Origin: DAOUAG01 sp034432935
GTDB lineage: Bacteria > Chloroflexota > Dehalococcoidia > SM23-28-2 > RBG-16-64-32
NCBI GenBank assembly: GCA_034432935.1
Contig: DAOUBD010000045.1
Span: 1-64,000 of the forward strand
Length of the DNA stretch: 64,000 bases
Direction of reading: 5' to 3'
This document shows positions 59,532 to 64,000 of this stretch, in pieces. Below the pieces are notes generated by a model. It did not search any database. It saw only the letters and a program-made list of their open reading frames with translations, and was not told the DNA's origin. How positions within the stretch are numbered: position 1 is the first letter of the stretch; each line of letters starts with the position of its first letter. Made by a program: the position numbers and the translations under genes.

Positions 59532-61145
59532 GTGGTTAGCGAAGCCCCGTCGGCGTCCTCTGGCCAGGTCCTGTACCGGAAGTGGCGTCCGCAGACGTTC
59601 TCCGAGGTGGTTGGACAGGACGCCGTCACTCGCACGCTCCGGAACGCGGTAGCTGCGGGCCGATTGGCGCACGCATACCTGTTCTGCGGGCCGAGGGGCA
59701 CCGGGAAGACCAGCCTCGGGCGGCTGTTGGCGAAGGCGGCCAACTGCGCCTCACCGCAAGATGGTGAGCCGTGCAACGCCTGCGACTCCTGCACCGCGTT
59801 TCGGGAAGGGCGGGCGATGGACTTCATCGAGCAGGACGCGGCCAGTCACAACAGCGTTGACGACATCCGGCAGCTCCGGGAGAACGTGGTGCTGACGCCG
59901 ATGTCCGGGAAGAAGAAGGTGTACCTTCTGGACGAGGTGCACATGCTGAGCCGGGGGGCTTACAACGCCCTATTGAAGACGCTGGAGGAGCCGCCCCCGC
60001 ACATCATCTTCGTACTGGCCACGACGGATCCCCACAAGGTGGAGCCGACCATCGTCTCGCGTTGCCAGAGGTTCGATCTGCGGCGCATACCCATGGCGGC
60101 GGTAGTGGGGAAGTTGCGGGAGATCTGCCGCGGTGAGGGGTTCTCATTGGATGACCCGTCGCTGGAGGAGATCGCGCGGGCAGCCACGGGCAGCCTGAGG
60201 GACGCGATAAACGCCCTGGAGCAGGTAGTGAGCCAGTACGGAGCGGCGCCAGCATTCGAGCAGGTGCAAGAGGCCCTGGGGTTGCGGGTAGACGCTCGCG
60301 CCGGGGTTCTCGCTCGCCTAGCCCTGAACTACGACCTGGCAGGGGGTTTACGGCTGATCGCCTCCGTGCGGGACGATGGCGTCGACATGAGGCAGTTCGC
60401 CAAGCAGGTCTCTGGACGCCTGCGGCAACTCCTGCTGGCGAAGACCGGCGCTATCGATGGCTTGGATGCGCCGCGCGAGGTGGCAGAGGAGCTCCAGGCT
60501 GAGGCAGCACGACTGCGGCAGGAGGAGATCGTGCGTGCCTTACGCGTCTTCGCCAGGGCAGACTTCCGGGATGACCCGCAGTCCTCGCTGCCGCTGGAGC
60601 TGGCGCTTATCGAGTTCGTGTCAGAGAAGCAGCCAACTGCTGAGGTGCCGGCCCCAGCCGCGCGGGCGTCTGAGCCGCGGTTCAGTATTCCGGTGGCCGA
60701 GGGCGAGGAGGTAGCGAGCACGGTGACGAGCGCCGTGGTCGGTCCGCCGGTGGACCGCCAGCCGGGCACAGAGGGTGGCGAGCCAGAGGCGGGTGCCCAG
60801 GGGCAGGCGGAGGCCGCCGGCGGGCTGCTGGAGCGGGTGCGGCAGTCGTGCAAGGAGAGCGACCGGCAGTTGTCGGCGTTACTCAACGGCTCCTGTGAAG
60901 TGAAGTCGGTGGGGGCCGATACCGTGGTGTTGGGGTTCTACCACACCTTTCACCTGGAGCGAGTGGAGAGCGGGCAGTACGTGGGTCGGCTGGAGGCGCT
61001 ATTCTCCTCGGTCTTGGGGAGGCAGGTGAAGTTAGTGTTGGAGCACACGCCGCGGGCGCCTAGGCCGCCGGCGAAGGGTGGGCATCTGGTACGGGCGGCG
61101 CAAGAGCTTGGCGTCAAGCCGGTCAGGAAAGGAGACGGGAAGTGA
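59532..61145 (+). CDS. dnaX: DNA polymerase III subunit gamma/tau
   Basis: From GTG 59532 the protein is 537 residues. It has the DnaX start VLYRKWRPQTFSEVVGQD, Walker A LFCGPRGTGKTSLGRLLAKA, the zinc-binding cysteines CASPQDGEPCNACDSC, Walker B VYLLDEVHMLS, and sensor-1 FVLATTDPHKVEPTIVSRCQ. Domain III ends near 355, followed by a Pro/Ala/Glu linker and a short tau-like end. It is the clamp loader. ATG 59505 is an alternative start that would place the -10 box inside the gene. The stop overlaps ybaB by 4 bp. Confidence 0.93.
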   Translation: MVSEAPSASSGQVLYRKWRPQTFSEVVGQDAVTRTLRNAVAAGRLAHAYLFCGPRGTGKTSLGRLLAKAANCASPQDGEPCNACDSCTAFREGRAMDFIEQDAASHNSVDDIRQLRENVVLTPMSGKKKVYLLDEVHMLSRGAYNALLKTLEEPPPHIIFVLATTDPHKVEPTIVSRCQRFDLRRIPMAAVVGKLREICRGEGFSLDDPSLEEIARAATGSLRDAINALEQVVSQYGAAPAFEQVQEALGLRVDARAGVLARLALNYDLAGGLRLIASVRDDGVDMRQFAKQVSGRLRQLLLAKTGAIDGLDAPREVAEELQAEAARLRQEEIVRALRVFARADFRDDPQSSLPLELALIEFVSEKQPTAEVPAPAARASEPRFSIPVAEGEEVASTVTSAVVGPPVDRQPGTEGGEPEAGAQGQAEAAGGLLERVRQSCKESDRQLSALLNGSCEVKSVGADTVVLGFYHTFHLERVESGQYVGRLEALFSSVLGRQVKLVLEHTPRAPRPPAKGGHLVRAAQELGVKPVRKGDGK

Positions 61146-61486
61146 GCAGCCGCGGCGGGTTCAACCAGAGCGAGCTGATGAAGCAGATCCAGCAGATGCA
61201 AGCGAAGATCGCCCAGGTGCAGCAGAAGCTGGAGGAGACGGTGGTGCAGGCGAGCGCCGGCGGCGGCGCCGTGGAAGTGACGATGAACGCGCGGCCCGCC
61301 CTACAGTCCATCATCATCAAGCCGGAGGTAGTGGATCCGGACGATGTAGAGATGCTCCAGGATCTGATAACGGCGGCCATGAATGAGGCGCTCGAGAAGA
61401 TCCGGGCCAATCAGATGCAGCAGTTGGCCGGCCTCGCAGGCGGACTGAACATCCCTGGATTGAACCTTCCAGGCTTGACGGGTTAA
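61142..61486 (+). CDS. ybaB: YbaB/EbfC family nucleoid-associated protein
   Basis: This 114-residue protein starts at GTG overlapping the dnaX stop. It has a Gln-rich helix (LMKQIQQMQAKIAQVQQKLE), then VEVTMNARPALQSIIIKPEV and a LQDLITAAMNEALEKI helix, matching YbaB, which forms DNA-binding dimers. The Gly/Leu/Pro tail (LNIPGLNLPGLTG) is usual. The order dnaX-ybaB-recR is widely conserved. Confidence 0.94.
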   Translation: MSSRGGFNQSELMKQIQQMQAKIAQVQQKLEETVVQASAGGGAVEVTMNARPALQSIIIKPEVVDPDDVEMLQDLITAAMNEALEKIRANQMQQLAGLAGGLNIPGLNLPGLTG

Positions 61487-61608
61487 GCCCAGGAGGGCAG
61501 GAGCCGAGGAGGCCTCGCGCGCGAGTCCGCCCCCGCAGCGTGCCTTGGCGAAGCGTTGCCAGGGGCTAGTAGAATGAGACAAGATAGTCGCGCGGACGAG
61601 GTGGATCA

Positions 61609-62226
61609 TTGCAAGAACCCTCTCGGTTGACGGCAGCGCCCCTGGCCCGGCTCATCGAGGAGCTATATAAGCTGCCGGGCATCGGCCCCAAGAGCGCTCA
61701 GCGCCTGGCCTACTACATACTTCGGCAGCCGGCCGCTGAGGCGCGGGCCCTAGCGGCTGCCATCCTCGAGGTGAAGGAGAAGATAAGTTTCTGTTCCGTC
61801 TGCCAGAACGTGACGGACGTAGATCCTTGCCGGCTGTGCACCGATGAGCGCCGGGACCGGTCAGCGATATGCGTCGTGGAGGAGCCCCAAGACGTCATGG
61901 TGGTGGAACGTTCGGGCTCCTACAAAGGGCTGTACCACGTGCTCCACGGGGCCATCTCACCGATGGATGGGATCGGGCCGGAGGACCTGAAGATCAAGGC
62001 GCTGGTGGACCGGATAGGTGCAGGCGGAGTGGCAGAGGTCATCCTGGCCACTAATCCGAACCTGGAGGGGGAGGCCACGGCCATGTACCTGGCGCGGCTC
62101 TTACGCCCCTTGGGGGTGAAGGTGACGCGGCTGGCGAGGGGATTGCCGGTAGGAGGCGACCTAGAGTACGCGGACGAGGTGACGCTGGCCCGGGCTTTGG
62201 AAGGGCGCCAGGAGATGCAGGGTTGA
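61609..62226 (+). CDS. recR: Recombination protein RecR
   Basis: This 205-residue protein starts at TTG. The N-terminal helix-hairpin-helix is LYKLPGIGPKSAQRLAYYIL. The zinc finger is CSVCQNVTDVDPCRLC, and the Toprim domain begins ICVVEEPQDVMVVERSG. It works with RecO and RecF in RecA loading at gaps. TAGAAT at 61570-61575 may be its own promoter. recO begins 3 nt after its stop. Confidence 0.95.
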   Translation: MQEPSRLTAAPLARLIEELYKLPGIGPKSAQRLAYYILRQPAAEARALAAAILEVKEKISFCSVCQNVTDVDPCRLCTDERRDRSAICVVEEPQDVMVVERSGSYKGLYHVLHGAISPMDGIGPEDLKIKALVDRIGAGGVAEVILATNPNLEGEATAMYLARLLRPLGVKVTRLARGLPVGGDLEYADEVTLARALEGRQEMQG

Positions 62227-62229
62227 AGC

Positions 62230-63018
62230 ATGCCTGCGCCGCGGGTTTTCAAGACTGAGGCCATCATTCTGCGGCAGCGTCGGCTGGGCGAGGCAGATCG
62301 CTTCCTAACGATTCTCAGTCCTACCCTGGGGAAGATGGAGGTGAAGGCGAAGGGGGTGCGCCGGACGACCAGCCGCATGGGGGGCCACCTTCAGCCTCTG
62401 ACCCGCTGCGTCGTGCAGTTGGCGCGGGGCCGGGCCAACGATGTGGTGGCTGGATGCCAGGCGGTGGATACGTTTCAGCCGCTGCGGGAGGATCTCGATC
62501 GGCTGAGCCGAGCCCTATATGCGGCGGAGGTGGTGGAGCGGATGACACCGGAGCGGGTGCCAAGCGCTGCCACCTACCGCCTGCTGGCCGAGACGCTGGA
62601 GCGCCTGGCTACCCAGGACGGGGACCTGGACATGATATTGCGCTTTCTAGAGATGAGGCTCCTGGACTACGGCGGATTCCGTCCCCAATTGGACGTGTGC
62701 GCAGGCTGCGGGAATCCGTTGCAACCCGTGCAGAACTTTTTCGCCCCTTTGGCTGGCGGGGTTGTCTGTCCGGCCTGCGCGCCCGGCGCTGGCGGCGCTC
62801 GGGCCCTCTCTGTGAACGCGCTGAAGGTGTTGCGCCTCCTTCAGCGCGGGCCTTATAAAGATATCATGAGGGTGAGGGTGCCACCCGCCCTGAGCCAGGA
62901 AGTGGAGCGCCACCTGCACGCTTATCTCGTGTTTGTGCTGGAGCGGGATCTGAAGGCGGCCTCCTTCATTCAGCGCCTGCGGCGGGGCGGCGAGCCGCGC
63001 GAACGGATCGGGGTCTGA
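62230..63018 (+). CDS. recO: DNA repair protein RecO
   Basis: This 262-residue protein has an N-terminal OB fold (FKTEAIILRQRRLGEADRFL, KGVRRTTSRMGGHLQPLT), a helical middle, and a zinc module CAGCGNPLQP followed by CPACAPGA. It anneals single strands and helps RecR load RecA. It follows recR by 3 nt and precedes two FmdB-type genes. Confidence 0.93.
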   Translation: MPAPRVFKTEAIILRQRRLGEADRFLTILSPTLGKMEVKAKGVRRTTSRMGGHLQPLTRCVVQLARGRANDVVAGCQAVDTFQPLREDLDRLSRALYAAEVVERMTPERVPSAATYRLLAETLERLATQDGDLDMILRFLEMRLLDYGGFRPQLDVCAGCGNPLQPVQNFFAPLAGGVVCPACAPGAGGARALSVNALKVLRLLQRGPYKDIMRVRVPPALSQEVERHLHAYLVFVLERDLKAASFIQRLRRGGEPRERIGV

Positions 63019-63021
63019 CTG

Positions 63022-63306
63022 ATGCCCCTCTATGAATACTACTGTGAGGCCTGCGGCAAGGTGTTTGAGATGCTGCGGGCGCTGCGGGACTCTGAGAAAT
63101 CGGCGGCCTGCCCGGATTGTAGCGGGGAGGCGGAGCGCATCATGCCGACTACCTTTGCCTCCATGTCGTTCAAGCAAGGCTGGGCCCAGCGAGTGCCCTT
63201 CCATCACCATCCTGTAAGGGCGGACGAGCCCAAGAAGCCCATCGCGCCGGTGAGGCCGAGGCGGGGCAAGAGCGGCCGGCGTGGACAGGGGCCGAAGGGG
63301 GGCTGA
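63022..63306 (+). CDS. FmdB family zinc-ribbon protein
   Basis: This 94-residue protein begins MPLYEYYCEACGKVFEMLR and has a second pair CPDCSGEAERIMP, giving the CxxC...CxxC zinc ribbon of the FmdB family, with a basic Arg/Lys/Gly tail. Regulatory roles are claimed for relatives, but no function is proven. It is the first of two adjacent paralogues, 3 nt after recO. Confidence 0.88.
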   Translation: MPLYEYYCEACGKVFEMLRALRDSEKSAACPDCSGEAERIMPTTFASMSFKQGWAQRVPFHHHPVRADEPKKPIAPVRPRRGKSGRRGQGPKGG

Positions 63307-63310
63307 GGGA

Positions 63311-63742
63311 GTGCCGCTTTACGAATTCTACTGCGAGAGTTGTGGCGAAGTGTTCGAGGCCTTCCGTCAGATAAGGGACGCCTCGCTGCCGGCGCCGTGC
63401 CCGCAGTGCCAGCGGGACGCGCCTCGGATCATGTCGGCCTTCAACGCCTTCACCATGCGGGACGGCTACCCCCGCAAGATCCCGGACAAGGGCACCTACT
63501 GGCACATGGGCAAAGAGGTGAAGACGCGGGCCAAGCGGATGAAGGGTTGGGAGCACCCGGAGCTGGCGACACCCAAGCCGAAGCCCAGGCCGGCGAAGGG
63601 TGACATCGAATTCCAGCGGGAGAAGCGCCTGGCGGAACTCCAGGAGGCCCGCTATCGCGACCGCTGGGGGATCGACGAGCACGGTTTTCCGACGGTGAAG
63701 ACCAAGAAGGTCAAGCCAGAGCGGCGAACTCTGGCGCCCTAG
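63311..63742 (+). CDS. FmdB-like zinc-ribbon protein with long basic tail
   Basis: This 143-residue protein starts at GTG 63311 behind GAGGGA and reads VPLYEFYCESCGEVFEAFR, then CPQCQRDAPRIMSAF. The extra 80 residues are Lys/Arg/Pro-rich (KTRAKRMKGWEHPEL, EFQREKRLAELQEARYRDRW), which suggests nucleic-acid or ribosome contact. The frame stays open into the preceding gene, but only this start places the ribbon at the N terminus. It overlaps the convergent edge gene by 4 bp. Confidence 0.82.
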   Translation: MPLYEFYCESCGEVFEAFRQIRDASLPAPCPQCQRDAPRIMSAFNAFTMRDGYPRKIPDKGTYWHMGKEVKTRAKRMKGWEHPELATPKPKPRPAKGDIEFQREKRLAELQEARYRDRWGIDEHGFPTVKTKKVKPERRTLAP

Positions 63743-64000
63743 CTGCGGCGCTCCAGTATGTAATCTGCCAGCTCTGCCAGTGTCCGCCGGTCTGGAGTGC
63801 TGGGCAGCGTTCCCAGCGCTTCTTTCGCCCTAGCGGAGAACTGCTGGGCCATAGCCTGTGACTCCTCGAGGACCCCGGAGGCGCGCACGGCTTCGATGGC
63901 GGCGGCGAGCCGGTCGCGGGTCGACCGGGCGAAGTATTTGGCGATAGGGTTATCGCCGGGGCGGCGTTCCATTAGTAGCAGTGAGGGGAGCGTCAGGGTG
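63739..64000 (-). CDS. Polyprenyl synthetase, C-terminal end (partial)
   Basis: The minus-strand frame runs out of the right edge. The visible 87 residues start LTLPSLLLMERRPGDNP and end LAELADYILERRS, with a SQAMAQQFSARAKEALG helix between. This is the typical tail of heptaprenyl/octaprenyl diphosphate synthases. The DDxxD motifs would lie beyond the window. It would use isoprenoid units from the pathway that includes ispE, probably for the quinone side chain. Confidence 0.75.
   Translation of the reverse strand, partial: TLTLPSLLLMERRPGDNPIAKYFARSTRDRLAAAIEAVRASGVLEESQAMAQQFSARAKEALGTLPSTPDRRTLAELADYILERRS

Overview
The window is about 64 kb of high-GC, gene-dense bacterial chromosome carrying almost only housekeeping genes. 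Gene content suggests a Chloroflexota bacterium, probably related to Dehalococcoidia. The pointers are stand-alone core-MetE-type methionine synthases, an FTR1 permease with a fused cupredoxin, an Agl23-like glycosyltransferase, a large Alu-containing SRP RNA, no lipopolysaccharide genes, and many GTG/TTG starts. The lineage is inferred from content, not measured.

Layout. 1-10 kb: the end of an acidic protein, an exo/endonuclease-family protein, a short alpha-glucan phosphorylase, a CrtC/AttH-like protein with a kinase-like phosphotransferase and DUF6285, a lipoprotein, tRNA-Leu(GAG), tRNA-Cys(GCA), lepA, and a secreted dockerin-like protein. 10-24 kb: a minus-strand galU - unknown - fabI operon, the SRP RNA gene, a G5/3D cell-wall protein, rsmA-ispE, a PHP protein, a DinG-type helicase, an M20 peptidase, and cca with a zinc-finger miniprotein. 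24-34 kb: rnc-smc-ftsY, then two large membrane glycosyltransferase-like proteins, the second with NHL repeats. 34-45 kb: a NuoE/NuoF-like pair, mutS-mutL, an acyl-CoA synthetase alpha subunit, and two core-MetE paralogues with a 64-residue leader gene. 45-49 kb: the least ordinary stretch. It holds a Hint (intein-type) ORF split by a DUF559 endonuclease and by two arrays of a 33-bp palindromic repeat, then a divergent DtxR-type regulator and FTR1 iron permease with iron-box-like sites, then two tandem non-coding hairpin elements. 49.7-59 kb: a complex I cluster nuoA, C, D, H, J, K, (DUF2007-like), L, M, N, without nuoB or nuoI. 59-64 kb: ybeY, dnaX, ybaB, recR, recO, two FmdB-type zinc ribbons, and the 3' end of a polyprenyl synthetase gene.

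The genes fall into translation and RNA maturation (tRNAs, lepA, rsmA, rnc, cca, ybeY), protein targeting (SRP RNA and FtsY), DNA repair and chromosome maintenance (mutS, mutL, dinG, smc, dnaX, recR, recO), envelope and lipid building blocks (galU, fabI, ispE), and respiration (nuo).

The strongest candidate for something undescribed is the Hint/DUF559 gene. Its repeat arrays are the same DNA element read in two different protein frames, and both sit in apparent loops of one Hint fold.
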